A DNA stretch of 64,000 nucleotides. It comes from Azadirachta indica. Lineage: Eukaryota; Streptophyta; Magnoliopsida; Sapindales; Meliaceae. Below are positions 20,975 to 33,042 of the stretch, one piece after another. The DNA is taken from contig CM040440.1 in the NCBI GenBank assembly GCA_022749755.1, positions 122,824 through 186,823 on the forward strand, read 5' to 3'. The notes under the pieces were generated by a model. That model ran no database searches. It worked only from the letters and a program-made list of their open reading frames with translations, and was not told the origin of the DNA. Within the stretch, counting starts at the first letter, position 1. The number at the start of each line of letters is the position of its first letter. Position numbers and translations under genes: made by a program.

Positions 20975-21330
20975 GCACAAAAGCTGATTAGGGAATTGCA
21001 AACATATACGTCAAACGCTTACCCAAGAACTTAACAGTGGAGTGAAAACTATTGCCTATGCCAAGTGCAGCTACATTGGCAGCTGCAATTATAGCACAAC
21101 TGATAGGCACAAACCTTTTTCTATACATTTCAATGAAACAGATTTACAGTTTCTTCATTTTGGCCTGCTTGGCTATACCTGCAATCATTGCATTCAATGA
21201 AACAACATTTCTCTCAGGCATCTCTCGAAAAAGCCTGATAGAATCTTCCAATCTCACTTTCTTCAGTAACCAATGTATCATAGTAGTGCAAGTAATAATC
21301 TTGTCTGGCGCGCATCAAAAGCTTTGGTTG
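20975..21330 (-). pseudogene. PPR gene fragment (unit 1)
   Basis: Minus-strand relic of the middle of the PPR gene at 1758-3296, aligning with about 2490-2845. Shared blocks include CTTACCCAAGAACTTAACAG and GGCAGC(T/A)GCAAT. Frames are broken by indels. Confidence 0.8.
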
Positions 21331-21736
21331 GACAATTAAGCACATAAGATCCATTTTCCTTTTTCATCTCTTAATGAATATCTAAAGAAGTTTCTTGGGA
21401 CTTCGTAGTACAGAACAGTAAAAACAGTTGCTAATGTTGATGTAAATAAATTTTTCTTATCACTAAAGACTGCTGAATTATTGAAAGAGAAAGGCCAAAC
21501 AAGGAAAATAAAGCCTCACGGATAAGAGAAGATGATAAAAGTAGAGCTGTAATTCATTTAGCTTGACAACAAGGGAAATCAGATACTTCCTGTTAAATAA
21601 GCCATTAGTGGTTTAACTGTCTTCGATGGACGTCATGTTGAAAAATTTAAATAAACCATTGAAAAGAAAAATTGGATACTACAAAGATTGATTGGCAGAC
21701 CTGAAATGGATATCGGGTCGAGAAATCGGAAAAAAT

Positions 21737-21789
21737 AAAAAAATTTGGACCATTTCTCGATTTGTGCGTGTCATCCTTGCGCAGGGGCC

Positions 21790-21821
<32 letters not shown>

Positions 21822-21841
21822 TCGGATGTCTCCGTAGAGAC
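21737..21841 (-). ncRNA. U6: U6 spliceosomal snRNA (unit 1)
   Basis: Full-length U6 on the minus strand. It contains the invariant ACAGAGA box (ATACAGAGAAGATTAGCATG), the TGCGCAAGGATGACACGCAC block and a 3' oligo-T end as Pol III terminator. The 5' stem-loop reads GTCTC-TACG-GAGAC where the usual plant sequence is GTCCC-TTCG-GGGAC, so pairing is kept by a compensatory change. U6 forms the catalytic core of the spliceosome with U2. Upstream control elements are present, so it may be active. Confidence 0.9.
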
Positions 21842-21863
21842 GAGAGACCGTGCTATCTATGGA

Positions 21864-21905
21864 TATATAAAGTATGTTAAGCTGGCTTGTCTGACAATGT
21901 GGGAC
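21864..21905 (-). promoter_or_regulatory. U6 promoter: USE and TATA box
   Basis: On the minus strand GTCCCACATTG at 21895-21905 matches the plant upstream sequence element RTCCCACATCG with one mismatch. A TATA box (TTATATA) lies at 21864-21870, about 25 bp before the U6 start. This is the usual arrangement of plant Pol III snRNA genes. Confidence 0.75.
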
Positions 21906-22839
21906 GGTCGTTCGTTGGTTTCCAACATTTCAGATCAAGTGGGCTTGCTGGACCTTCATATGTTGAATGGCCAAGCATCGGCCCATATGTTGGGCCCGAC
22001 CTTTTGTAGTTCCCTTGACGAATGAATTGTATTTTCGCAATTAGATGGTTTAAGCCAAATTTATTTTGTAGACGATACAGGTCAGTTCGTCTAACATTAT
22101 CTCATATATAAAATTATAATTTCTACAAAAATAGTTGTATATAGAAAAATTATAATAATTAGTACTATATTAATACTAATGCAATTATTTAAATGAAATA
22201 AATATTCGTTTCATTTCAAGATTCACACCTAACCACGCATTACCCAAATGCATGTTTTTTCTAACATTTCTTTGTAAAATGAAATAAAAAATTTATAAGA
22301 TTACTATAGGTTCTGTGAGTCAATTCAACCTTGTTACTATAAGATTACCAATATATTCAACTTAGATAAATTATTCATCTATTTCCCAACACCCTCTCTT
22401 GCAGATAATCGAAGTATAAAAAATGATGTTAATAATTGGCAGATACTTAATGTAATTGCTGTGCACTGGAAGGCAAGATCTGCATTACTTGGCTTGGCTA
22501 CCATAGAATCGTAAAATGAAATGAGATTATTAAATCCTGCTAACAGAAACATAACCACCACATTTTTCTCCATTTAAAGCCTCTGAGATCTTAGTCTAGC
22601 ACACATGTGGATATCATCAAACTCTGATAAGCAAATAATATTTTCCCATATGATATCAAAGTCTCGGAAAAATCAGTAAATTACCCAACAGAGAATTATT
22701 TATTTTCAGAGCAGCTCTTGTGCCGAGCACCTTTCTGTTTCTGGCTTCTTGATTTTTTTTTAACAGACTTAATTCATGGAATGACAAAAATCTTAACATT
22801 CAAGGAGTTAAAAACCTTGAATGCAGAACTCTTCAGTCC
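21906..22839. other. Array spacer
   Basis: The first part (to about 22030) repeats beyond the other U6 loci, sharing GGCTTGCTGGA and CATCGGCCCAT-type blocks. The rest is AT-rich. No gene is seen. Confidence 0.5.
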
Positions 22840-22985
22840 TTTTACGTGGTTTTGCACATAGAATGTGTTCGGACAGACTTCCTCCCTTTATGACATGATC
22901 ATTTGCAATTCAGCGTCCACCTTTTCAAATCTATTTATATCTGCTTCCACATTCTGTTTGAGTGCATTATCCTGCAAAAAGGATA
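22840..22985 (-). pseudogene. DUF241 C-terminal scrap (unit 2, antisense)
   Basis: Minus strand reads ALKQNVEADINRFEKVDAEL followed by a stop, matching the FEKVDAEL block of DUF241. Part of the last helix is recognisable further along in another frame. Confidence 0.6.
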
Positions 22986-24097
22986 TAAACAACAAAGAGT
23001 GTCATTATCTCCACCTCTTTTAATATGCTAACCACCATAGCTTCGGTCTCATTTATCTTCTGCACCCTGCAAGCATTTCAAGCCCTTCTGAATGACCTTT
23101 ATTCACAACTTTCCTACAGCTCAAGTATCACTTAATATCATTGAATTCCAATTCAACTTTCCTTCTGTGGAAAATTGATTGGATTTCAAGTGTGCATTCC
23201 TTTGTTTGAACAAAGAATCCATAGCATTCTTGGAAAAGAGAAGGCTTGAAAGTTCATTTGCAATTTATTTCAAACAGCTCAATTTGTAGGAAAGGGTGAG
23301 GGAGACAAGAAGAATCGGGTCTACCATACATTGACCAGTAGTAGCATGATTGCAACATCAATTTACACACTGTATCAGCAATGTTCATGCAATGCCTCCC
23401 TACCAACAGGTTTCTGGCTAATTATCAAACTATTTAAACTCAAGAAAACATGAGTGCGCATGACACATTTGCACGTGGAGACTTCTTGCTTTCAGCTATG
23501 CTCATTATCAATCTGAATTAAATAGTCCCCACATGTTATGCTAAACAGAGTGCTTGATATATGCTGCATGTACTCCAGATCATGGTATCGAAAATGTTAC
23601 CTAACATGACAGCAAGGAATAACTATATAAATCTATGACCGGATGCACAGACATAGCCACCAAGAGAAAGGAAGACTCAGCTGGATAACAGGCTTAATCT
23701 TTGTATACAATTGAGTATCATATCAATGAGTTGCAGACAAATAAATTATTATCAAATTGCAGATCTGTCTACTGCAATGATAATATGCTTATAACAACAA
23801 TTGGCAATACTTTATTTTTTGGTACCAGCCCCGCTCGTGTGCTAGAAATTATAATGATGGTTCTACTGTCAATTTACGCATAAAAAAATTAGTAATGCGC
23901 TGGAGACATGATGTGAGGAGACATTATCATGACAAAATTTAGATCCGAATCAAAGTCATGTTATAAATCGTAGATTTTTAAAGAAGCTGAGATTCCTTAT
24001 GTTTCCTTTACTGTACAATATATATTGATGAGAAGCCAGGAGAAGGAAGGCAAGTTGATTAAGTGAATTCAGAAATCAAACCTTAGAAGAAAGAAAA
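22986..24097. other. Spacer and promoter of A3
   Basis: Aligns with 15731-16875, with the TATA region (ACAATATATATTGATGAG near 24014) uninterrupted by the solo LTR found in unit 1. No gene is seen. Confidence 0.5.
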
Positions 24098-24940
24098 ATA
24101 GATGCAACAGTTTACCATACTCGCTCTAAGAGCTTGCCATCCAGTTCACACCCACTAACCTCAGAATTTGATGAGCAGCTGAGCAGATTAAAGGCTTCTG
24201 AAGCCACCTCTACATCTTCATCATCAATATGTCATAAATTACTGCAGTTTGCCACTCACCCAAAAAGCTTTAACCCAAGAGCAACACAGAAAATGGTCTG
24301 ATGAGCTGTTGGAAAGATCTGTCAGACTCTTGGATGTCAGCAGCACTTCCAAGGATGCTTTTTTGCAATTGAAAGTATGTACAAGAGAGCTTCAATCAGT
24401 TCTGCCCAGAAGACGAGGAGGTAAATTTGAGCTGGCATGCAAGGTTAAGAAATACTTAACCTCTAGGAAGGCAGTGAAGAAGGCTATCTTTAATGCTCTA
24501 GAAAATTTGCAGTGCATGGAGAATAAACATGCCCTCTCTCTGTCCAGCCAGGAAGAAGAGACAGCAGCTATAGCTAGATGTTAAGAGAGGTGGAAGCAAT
24601 TACTCTCAGTGTTTTAAAATCCATGCTATTATTTATATCTGAGCCAAAGTCATCTACAAAATTGAGTGGCTGGTCATTGGTTTCCAAGCTAATGAACAAG
24701 AAAAGAGTAGCATGTGAAGAAGAAGAAACAGATAATGAGATCACAAAGGTTGATGCTGCATTACATGCCCTCATTATGTACAAGACAAATGTGTCTGATA
24801 GCATGACAGAAGTTGAAAATGTACAAAATGACCTGCAAAATTTGGAATTATGCATTCAAGATTTTGAAGATGGACTACAATCTGTCTACAGGGGTTCGAT
24901 CTAATCAAGAGTCTCCGTTCTCAACATCCTCAATCATTAG
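24098..24940 (+). pseudogene. DUF241 subtype A, copy 3 (pseudogene)
   Basis: Aligned with the intact 36764 gene. The ATG has become ATA (24098-24100); 39 bases are missing after CATAAATTA (near 24240); one base is inserted in the following CAGTTTGCC; one base is lost in GCTAGATG (near 24576); and a TAA at 24902-24904 cuts off the last residues. The remaining blocks (CKVKKYLTSRKAVKKAI and SGWSLVSKLMNKKRVACEEE) are clearly DUF241. Two open pieces, 24249-24584 and 24578-24904, are all that remain open. Confidence 0.85.
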
Positions 24941-26561
24941 TCTAGAAAATTATGATGAGCTCTATGCTTGTACAGAAAACAAATATAAATGTATGATATT
25001 TCTGATACAAAAGTCTATTAATTTTTCTGCTGAAATTATTGCTGCTACACATTTCCCTCTCTGTGCTTTTATAATCAGTACTTAATTGCTCATTCACTAA
25101 CATGTGGATTTACTAAAGTCTTAAAATCTCTTACAATTCTTGGTCCAATAAACAAAATTTCAAAGTTGGGAAGAAAAGAGAAAACAATCAGAATTAGATT
25201 TTTAATTGAATACAAGTTTATGAGAAGTGGACCAGATTTAACAACTCACTGAGTCAATAGCCGAGGAATGAGTTTGTCAGCTATTCCCGTGTTCATTCGC
25301 TTAAGATTCAATATAAAGTTTGAAGTCATATGGGATGTCTTACGCCAATCTTAAAGCTGGTAAGATGCCTATTATCTGAATTGAGATAGTGATTAAAGAT
25401 TGATCAAAGTTGAGTTGTATCCAAAAGATAGAGTTAAATTTCACTATCACATCCTTAAGCTGCTATCTGTCTGCCTTTTTGGGGTATAGTCAAATAGTGC
25501 AGCATCGGAAATATAAACTTCATAATAATTTTATGAAATTATGTTGTCATATTTGCTAATCTTGCCCCTTCTGTGTAACAATCATGTTACAACCTACAAT
25601 GTAATAAAAAATAAACCTTCAGTTACCAAAATTTTGTGATGAAAGCACTAAGAGCATGCATCAATAAAAATGTTCACCAACCAATCTAATAATTGCCTAA
25701 TGTGAAAATGGTAAAAAAATTAAAAACAATTAAATCGCATGAGGAGGAAAGCAGAGTGTAGAGGACAATGATATGAAAGGGCCACATCAAACCATGTAAA
25801 ATCTCAATTACTTTGTCTTCCGATATTATATTTAATTACTAAACTTTGTAGTAATGTGACATAGAATTCTGTATAGAGTGATTGCAATTTCTTTATAGTC
25901 AGTAAACTAATACAAATGAAATTAGATAAATGCAGCAAGTATAAGATGCAATGAAATGTATGCATGACAATAATAAAACAATCCAGGAAAATGCAGATTA
26001 CTAGACAAGAAATTAAGAAACTGAAGTTTCCCAGATGTATATCCAATACGGAGGCAAGTGGAAATGGTTAGCATTCATTTGTATTATAAAATAGAAGCCA
26101 GAGTCAACTCCATGCATGCATTGCAAATTGTGCATTATCCTCATGACACCAATAAACTATAAGAATGCACAAGTGTCCACAATTCTTGTTTCCCACTGGG
26201 AACCAAGCCAAACTGGAACACTATCTTGTATTGTTGCAAAGGAGACACCGTCAACGCCACCCGTGCATTGTATTTTTTATGGATAATTGAGCAACAATTT
26301 ATAACTTGTCCGAAGATTGAAGCAAGATCTAAAAGCTTAAAACAAGGCTCGGAGAGCTGGTGGGAGAAAGACAGTGCACAAATGAAGCTGATACAATGTT
26401 TCAATCGAGATCTGGATCACGTTATCAACTAAATAGTGAAGGGGAAGAGATTCTTCTTGTCTCCTCATCCAGTGATATATATTAAGCACAAGGTAAGGAA
26501 CGAAGGCAAAGAGCAAGATTTGTACGATCAGCTTCTAGCCTTCTCATTCATAGGAAGAAAA
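24941..26561 (+). promoter_or_regulatory. Spacer and promoter of B4
   Basis: Contains the B-type promoter. Paired motifs lie at 26094-26124 (AGAGTCAACTCCATGCATG) and 26242-26270 (ACCGTCAACGCCACCCGTG), 148 bp apart. A TATA box GATATATATT is at 26474-26483, about 80 bp before the chosen ATG. No other gene is seen. Confidence 0.55.
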
Positions 26562-27455
26562 ATGGCTGCCTCTCTTCAGAAAAGCCAACCTTCTTACCGT
26601 ACCCGTTCAAACAGCTTTCCCACCGGATCACACCCGTTCAATTCAGAAGTAGATCAGCAGTTGAGCAGATTAAGGTCTTCTGAAGCTGCTTCTACATCAT
26701 CATCTTCATCTATCAGCAATGATATAAATGGCCTTCAAGATCTGCACAGTTCCGTTGACAAAATGCTACAATTGCCCCTCATTCAACAAGCTTTAGCCCA
26801 AAGCCATCAAAAGAAATTGGCTGATGAGCTGTTGAATGGATCTCTGAGGATCTTAGATATCTGTAGCACTGCTCAAAATACCTTGCTGCAGAAAAAGGAA
26901 TCCATGCAAGAACTTCAATCAGTTTTGCGCAGGAGAAGGGGAGATGAAACGGGTCTTACAAGTGAGATCAAGAAATATTTAGCCTCTAGGAAGACAATTA
27001 AAAGGGCAATACAGAAGGCCTTGGGGAATTTTGAAGGCACGGAAAATAAACGCTCATCTCAGATCAACGAGGAAAATGAGAAAAAGGCCATAATCAACAC
27101 GCTGAAAGAGGTGGAAGTGGTCACCTCCGCTGTCTTTGAATCCTTGTTGTCACTTATTTCAGGGCCAAAGACTCCATCAAAGCTGAATGGCTTGTCATTG
27201 GTTTCCAAGCTAATGCACCCCAAAAGAATAGCATGTGAGAAAGAGGAAACAGGCATTAGTGAGTTTGAAAAGGTGGATGCTGAATTGTCTACCCTGATTT
27301 CTCACAAGACAAGCAAGGCTGATGACATCTTTCATCTGCAAAATCAGCTTAAAGAATTGGAGTCCAACATTCAAGATCTTGAAGTAGGACTTGAATGCTT
27401 GAGTAGGTGTTTGATCAAAGCTAGAGTCTCCCTTCTCAACATTCTCAACAACTAG
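26562..27455 (+). CDS. DUF241 (BPS1-like) protein, subtype B, intact
   Basis: A single-exon 297-residue protein, the usual length for the family. DUF241 (PF03087) proteins are plant-specific helical proteins. The named member BYPASS1 prevents excess of a root-derived signal that stops shoot growth; the biochemistry is unknown. The Ser-rich N-terminus (MAASLQKSQPSYRTRSNSFP) is followed by EVDQQLSRLRSSEA, a Ser run, LQLPLIQQALAQ, RRRRGDETGLTSEIKKYLAS, SGPKTPSKLNGLSLVSKLMH and a coiled-coil-like C-terminus ending LLNILNN. An upstream in-frame ATG at 26436 lies before the TATA box, so I chose the ATG at 26562, which aligns with all paralogues. No frame lesion: the only intact B copy of four. Confidence 0.9.
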   Translation: MAASLQKSQPSYRTRSNSFPTGSHPFNSEVDQQLSRLRSSEAASTSSSSSISNDINGLQDLHSSVDKMLQLPLIQQALAQSHQKKLADELLNGSLRILDICSTAQNTLLQKKESMQELQSVLRRRRGDETGLTSEIKKYLASRKTIKRAIQKALGNFEGTENKRSSQINEENEKKAIINTLKEVEVVTSAVFESLLSLISGPKTPSKLNGLSLVSKLMHPKRIACEKEETGISEFEKVDAELSTLISHKTSKADDIFHLQNQLKELESNIQDLEVGLECLSRCLIKARVSLLNILNN

Positions 27456-27759
27456 ATTATCAAATTTTGATACTTTCATGCATGTAAATGAATGAAATAT
27501 ATTGTATTATCTATCAATAGAAATTTAAATACAAAAACAAATTATTCTACGACATTTGGCCTTTCTCTATCTCAAGAGCATTTACTTTTACAGCTTAAAT
27601 ATCTGGGTGTTGATACTTGCTAATCAATTCAATTGGAGATGAATATATGATTCTACCATAAGCAATTCCACAGTTTCTTCAATATTTTTTTATCTCCTGA
27701 AAGAATGACTTAATGTCCAAATGGATCAAACGATTTCAGAATTGAAAAATATACATATT

Positions 27760-28112
27760 TTGCATAAAGGCTGGCTAGAAAATTGTTATCAATATAGATC
27801 AAGCTTACCCAAGACCTTTACAGCACACGGATGAAAACTATTGCCCATGTCAAGTGCCAATAGAAATGCTTGAGTAGAATGATTAGGCACAAGCCTTTCT
27901 CTGTACATCCCACTGAAAAGCTTTACAGCTTCTTCATTATGGTCCGATTGGCTATACCTGCAATGATTGCCTTCAACGAAACGCCATTTCTTACTGCCAT
28001 CTCTTGAAAAAGCCTCATAGAATCAGCGAACTTGACATTCTTCAGTAACCTACATATCATATTTGTGGAAGAAATAACATTTGGCTGATGGGTATCTTCG
28101 AAAGCTTGATTG
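27760..28112 (-). pseudogene. PPR gene fragment (unit 2)
   Basis: Minus strand includes AFEDTHQPNVISSTNMICRL and LFQEMAVRNGVSLKAIIAG, matching VFEDTHQPNVVSYTTMICGL and IFQEMPERNVVSWNAMIGG of the PPR gene at 1758-3296. It is cut at both ends and frame-broken. Confidence 0.85.
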
Positions 28113-28792
28113 AACAATTAAGCAGTTCCAATCCCTCTCCAGTTAATTAATGAATATTTAAAGAAGTTTCCTGGCACGGTACATAAAAGTACAACCAGTC
28201 ACTGAATGTTGATGTAAATGAACTTTACAGATGAATATGACTAAAAACACTGCTGAATTATTGAATGAGAATTCCCAGAGAAGAGAAATAAAGCCTTATA
28301 AGGAAGAAAGGATGATCAAAATAGAGATAGAATTCGTTTAGCTTGACAACAAATGAAATCAGAGAATTGTGAAAACTATTAAGGATTTAAGAGAGTGCAA
28401 GTGTCCAAGTGAGTATAAGGCAAAACTGTCATGCTAACACGAAACCAGAGGGTCCTCTTCATCCAATTCTCTCAAATTACAAAGTGTACACTAAAATTAC
28501 AAGAAGAATTTATGGACCAAATAATCTACATTTATCAATAGGGTTTTGTCAAATAATTGTTGTAACATTTCACGGTTCAAGCATCTGCTCTGTAACTAAA
28601 ACTGTTCTTAATAATGGTGAAACAAACTTCCAACATAAAGACGATGAATTGATATTAATAAAATATGGCTACTACACAGATTGACTATGCATGGAAGCAA
28701 ACCTGGATTGTCGTGTACACACTGACTGAGCATGGAAGCAGAAGACCTAAAGCAATTGGGGAAAAGAACTAAGAAATGAAAATTGGGACAAA
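28113..28792. other. Array spacer between PPR scrap and U6
   Basis: Corresponds to 21335-21736 and 34506-34599, with extra sequence at about 28390-28700. No gene is seen. Confidence 0.45.
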
Positions 28793-29525
28793 AAAAATTT
28801 GGACTATTTCTCGATTTGTTCGTGTCATCCTTGCGCAGGGCCAGGGATGGCAAAATTTTCCACCGGGCCTCAAACTCATGGGATCCACCCACAACAGGAG
28901 AGAATTTAAATAAATTTTGGGGAATGGGGCGGGGAACGGGGGGAAATTAATTCTCAATTTATTAATGAGACGAGAATTGGTTTACCTCTCCCCACCCTAC
29001 CTCCACCTCATTATCCAATAAAACATAATATATAATATATTTATAATTTATAAATTAAATTATATATATATAAATATAATTTTATATTATAATTTCTAAA
29101 ATTATATATTATAATTAAATGTAATTAGTAATAAAAAATTATGGAGTCATGAATTAATATTATAAAAAATAAAATATACAAATAAAAAGTAAAAAATTAA
29201 AAATTAAAAAGACCCTATATTGTGTTTCTAATAATATATTAATAGTATTTTTATTTAAGTTAATTAAATTTTATATTATTAAAATTAATTTATAAAAAGA
29301 ATATAAAATGGGGAATTGATATGGGGATGGGGAACTCATTTCTCTTATGGGGATTCTTCATCCCTATCCCATTAAATTTAGTGGTGAATGGAGCGGAAAA
29401 TGGAAATTAAAATAGAAAATGGAAATTAAAATAGAAAACAGGTAGGGAATGGGACATGTCTTCCCACTCCCACCCCGCCCCATTGCCATCCTAGCAGGCC
29501 AGGCTAATCTTCTCCGAAGAGAGAC
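28793..29525 (-). pseudogene. U6 snRNA pseudogene split by a transposon (unit 2)
   Basis: The 3' half of U6 lies at 28793-28841 and the 5' part at about 29495-29525, separated by an inserted element. In addition, bases between the 5' stem and the ACAGAGA region are deleted, and several substitutions are present. A USE-like AATCCCACATTG remains near 29578-29589. It is not functional. Confidence 0.85.
28842..29494. mobile_element. hAT-like non-autonomous element inside U6
   Basis: The left end CAGGGATGGCAAAA and the reverse complement of the right end CTAGGATGGCAA form short inverted repeats of hAT type. Subterminal G-rich/C-rich blocks (GGGGAATGGGG near 28920, CCCCGCCCC near 29473) are complementary. 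Flanks CAGGGCC and CAGGCC look like a decayed target duplication. The empty site is visible in the two intact U6 copies. It has no reading frame. Confidence 0.7.
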
Positions 29526-30822
29526 AGTGCTGTGTAGTCGTTTTATATATACATGCTTTCATGAGACTTTATTTAATCAATGTGGGATTTTTAGTCCTCA
29601 GCTTCAAATGGCCTTATTTGAACTTTATACACTAAACGGCAAACATTGGGCCCATATGTCTGGCCCCCTGTGTTTTCTAACCTGTTTGAATGAATCCTAA
29701 TTAGTTAGTTGCTCCTGATATCAGTACAAATGATAAAAATATTTTTATATTTTAAAATAACATAAATTAAATTTCTCTCTGATTTTATTGATAGAAAAAA
29801 TTTAAACGTAATTAATGGCTAAATTAATTTTAACAATTCAAATATATATTTATTGGAATAAATTAAATTAATCTTTAAGTAAATCAAACCTATGAATGAA
29901 GAAGTAGTCAATAATTGAAGGGAAAGGGAGAGCACAGCCTAATATATATTTCTTCTTTTTTATGTTGGCATGGCACAAATGTAAGATTATTTCAGCTCAG
30001 ATTTCTATCTACAGAGTGAAGAATTTCTATTTTGTGGGGTTATTCGCCTATACATATCCACGAGCATAAGAAGATCAAACCAGCAAGCTGCTATGGTTAT
30101 TTGGGGAAGGAAGAAGTAGGCACTTTATCTCTCTCTTTTCCCAAGAACTGCTGAATAGGTATGACAGGGTGAGAGACACATCACATCAACAAACTGAACT
30201 GTTTCATACATTAACAACTAATGACATCATTTTGATATCAATCTTGACACTGTGTCAGAATGTTCATGCAGTGAAGACATTTTTTAACTCGGCTGTAGTG
30301 CTCATTATTAATGTCAATTTTAAATAGTCCCCCACATGCTATGTACGACAGAATGCACAGATATTAGTTGCCTCAAGAAAATGGTAGAGGTAGCTGGATA
30401 TCAGGCTTAATCTTAGTGTATAACTAAGTTTCATGTCAATGAAGGGAAGAACAAATAAGTTAATATCATGCTGCAAACTTGTCTACCCCATTTTTTATTA
30501 TTATGTATATATGAGAACAGTCGCCAACAACTTGTTTTTGGTTCCAGTGACGCTCGTGTGCTAGAAATTTTTATGATAGTTCAAAAGTCAATTTACAAAT
30601 CAAAATAATTGCAAATGGGCTGGAAACATGATATGGGGAGATATTGCCAAGACAAAATTTAGATTCGAATCAAAATCATGTTTCTAGTCATTGATGTGTG
30701 AAGAAGATGAGATTCCTTATGTCTTGCTTAGTGCATAATATATATTGAGGAGATACCATGGGAAGGAAAGCAAGTTGATAGAGTGAATTTTCAGCATTCA
30801 AACCTTCTTAGAGGAAAGAAAA
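29526..30822. other. Spacer and promoter of A5
   Basis: The U6-upstream remnant runs to about 29700, followed by AT-rich DNA and then the A-type promoter with TATATATTGAGGAG near 30740. I find no antisense DUF241 scrap here, unlike units 1, 2 and 4. Confidence 0.5.
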
Positions 30823-31707
30823 ATGGTTGCCACAGATTACAGTATTCGCGCCAACAGCTTTCCATGTAGACCACACTCACTGAACTCAGAATTTGATAAG
30901 CAGCTGAACAGATTAATGGCTTCTGAAGCCACCTCTACATCGCCATCGTCAATATGCCATAAATTAAATGGCCTTCAAGATCTGCACTGCTGCATTGGTA
31001 AGTAACTGCAGTTGCCTCTCACCCAACAAACTTTATCCCAAGAGCAGCACAAAATATGGTTCCATGAGCTGTTGGATGGATCTCTTAGACTCTTGGATGT
31101 ATGTATCAATTCCAAGGATGCTATTTTGAAAACAAAACAATGAGCACAAGAGCTTCAATCAATTCTCTGTAGAAGATGGGGAGGTAAATTTGAACTTGCA
31201 TGCGAGGTAAAGAAATACTTAACATCTAGGAAGGCAATAGAAAAGTCTATCCGCAATGCCTTAGAAAATTTGAAGTGCATGGAGAATACGCATATCACCT
31301 CTCCTTCAAACCAGCAGAAAGACATTGCAGCTATTACTAACATGTTAAGAGAGGTGGAAGCAGTCACTCTTAGTGTTTTAAAATCCATGCTGTCCTTTCT
31401 CTCTGGGCCAAAGTCATCCTGGAGATTGAGGGGCTGGTCATTGGTTTCCAAGCTAATGTACAAGAGAAGAGTAGCATGTGAGGAAGAAGAAACAAATATA
31501 AACGAAATTACAAAGGTCGATTCTGCATTACATGCCCTTCATGATTGCAAGACAAACATTTTTGATAGCATCACAGAATTTGAAAATTTACAACAGGACC
31601 TGCAAAAGTTGGAGTTATGCATTCTAGATTTTGAAGATGGACTAGAGTCCCTCTGCAGGGGTTTGATCAGATCAAGAGTCTCCATTCTCAACATCCTCAC
31701 TCACTAG
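30823..31707 (+). pseudogene. DUF241 subtype A, copy 5: full length with two in-frame stops
   Basis: Has exactly the same length as the intact copy at 36764-37648 (295 codons) and no frameshift, but carries TAA at 31003-31005 (in place of the first L of the LLQLP block) and TGA at 31141-31143. The second half (31270-31707) is open and very close to copy 7, with identical stretches such as RVACEEEETNINEITKVDSA. This is a young pseudogene by sequence, unless the stops are read through or miscalled. Confidence 0.85.
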
Positions 31708-33042
31708 CATATAAAATCATGATGAGCTCTTTTCTTGTTCAGAAAACAAATACACATCAATGATATTTCTTATAAAAATATGTATACATTTCTGCTGAAA
31801 TCATTGTCGCTACCCATTTCTCTCTCTGTACTGGATAATTCGTACTTTATTGTGCAGTCACTAGCATATGCATAAGCCTGAAAATATCTTATAATTCATT
31901 TTCCAACAATCAAAATTTAAAAGTTGGGAAGAACAAGAAAAACAACCTGAATTTGATTTTAAATGAATATTATGAGTATTGGAACAGATTTAACAACTTA
32001 CACAGTCAAATTCCAACGAATGAGTTTATTAGACGATACCCGAGTACACACAGAAGATTCACTCAAATTTAAGGTCACATGGGATTTTAAGAAGCTAATA
32101 TCTGTATTATAGCTGGTAAGATTCCTATTTGTCTGAGTTGAGATAATAATTAATCAAACTTGAGTTATATTCAGAAGATAGACTCAAATCTTACTCTTAT
32201 GCGCTTAATGTGCAACCTTTCTGCCTTTCAGGGGTACAGTAAATAGCACAAGCAACTAATCACAAACCTCATAATATTTTATGATATTATATGACATTGA
32301 CTCCTTGTTTAATCATCATGTTATAACCTACACAATTTCATTGTTTAATCAAAACTAAAGTAACCTAATAATTACCAAAATGTAATAATGATATAAACAA
32401 GAAAAGCAGAACATGGGATAAATAAAGCATGGAAGACTGATATTAAGTAAACAAATACCAATGATACTACAGAAATGGAGCAAGCATCTGATCTAATGAA
32501 ATTTATGCCTGAAAACAGACAATAATAAAACAAGTACAATGATTACTAGACAAGCAATTAGGAACATGGAAGTTTCCAAGATGATAAGAATGAGCACCTG
32601 GTGAAGGCTGCAGTATTTAATGTAGGGGAGACAAGTTGAGATCGTTGGCCTATGCTTGTAATGTATATGCTGGAGACAGAGTCAACTCCATGCATTAGAA
32701 ATTTTACATTATTTATGCGTATGACATAAATAACAATAAGAATGCACGAGTGTCACGGAAATCATGTTTCCTGTGGGGAACCAAGCCAAACTGGAATGCG
32801 CTCTCTTGTGCTGTTGTAGAGGAGACAGAGTCAACGCCATCCGTGCATTGCATAAATGAAGCTGATATAATGTTTTGATCAAGATCCAAATCATGTCATT
32901 AATTGATATTGAAGAGGATGAGATTCTTCTTGTCTCCCTCATCCCTTGATATATATTAACCATATGGTAACAGAACCAAAGCAAAGAACGTGAGTGAATT
33001 TAGACTAATCAGTTTCTAGACTTCTAATTCACAGCAAGAAAA
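31708..33042 (+). promoter_or_regulatory. Spacer and promoter of B6
   Basis: Paired motifs at about 32672-32697 and 32822-32850 (each GGAGACAGAGTCAAC), 150 bp apart; TATA-like GATATATATT near 32948. No gene is seen. Confidence 0.55.

Noticed and set aside
26436..26561. 42-codon N-terminal extension of the intact DUF241-B gene
   Set aside because: It lies upstream of or across the TATA box at 26474-26483, and no paralogue has it. MAASLQ at 26562 aligns with all copies.
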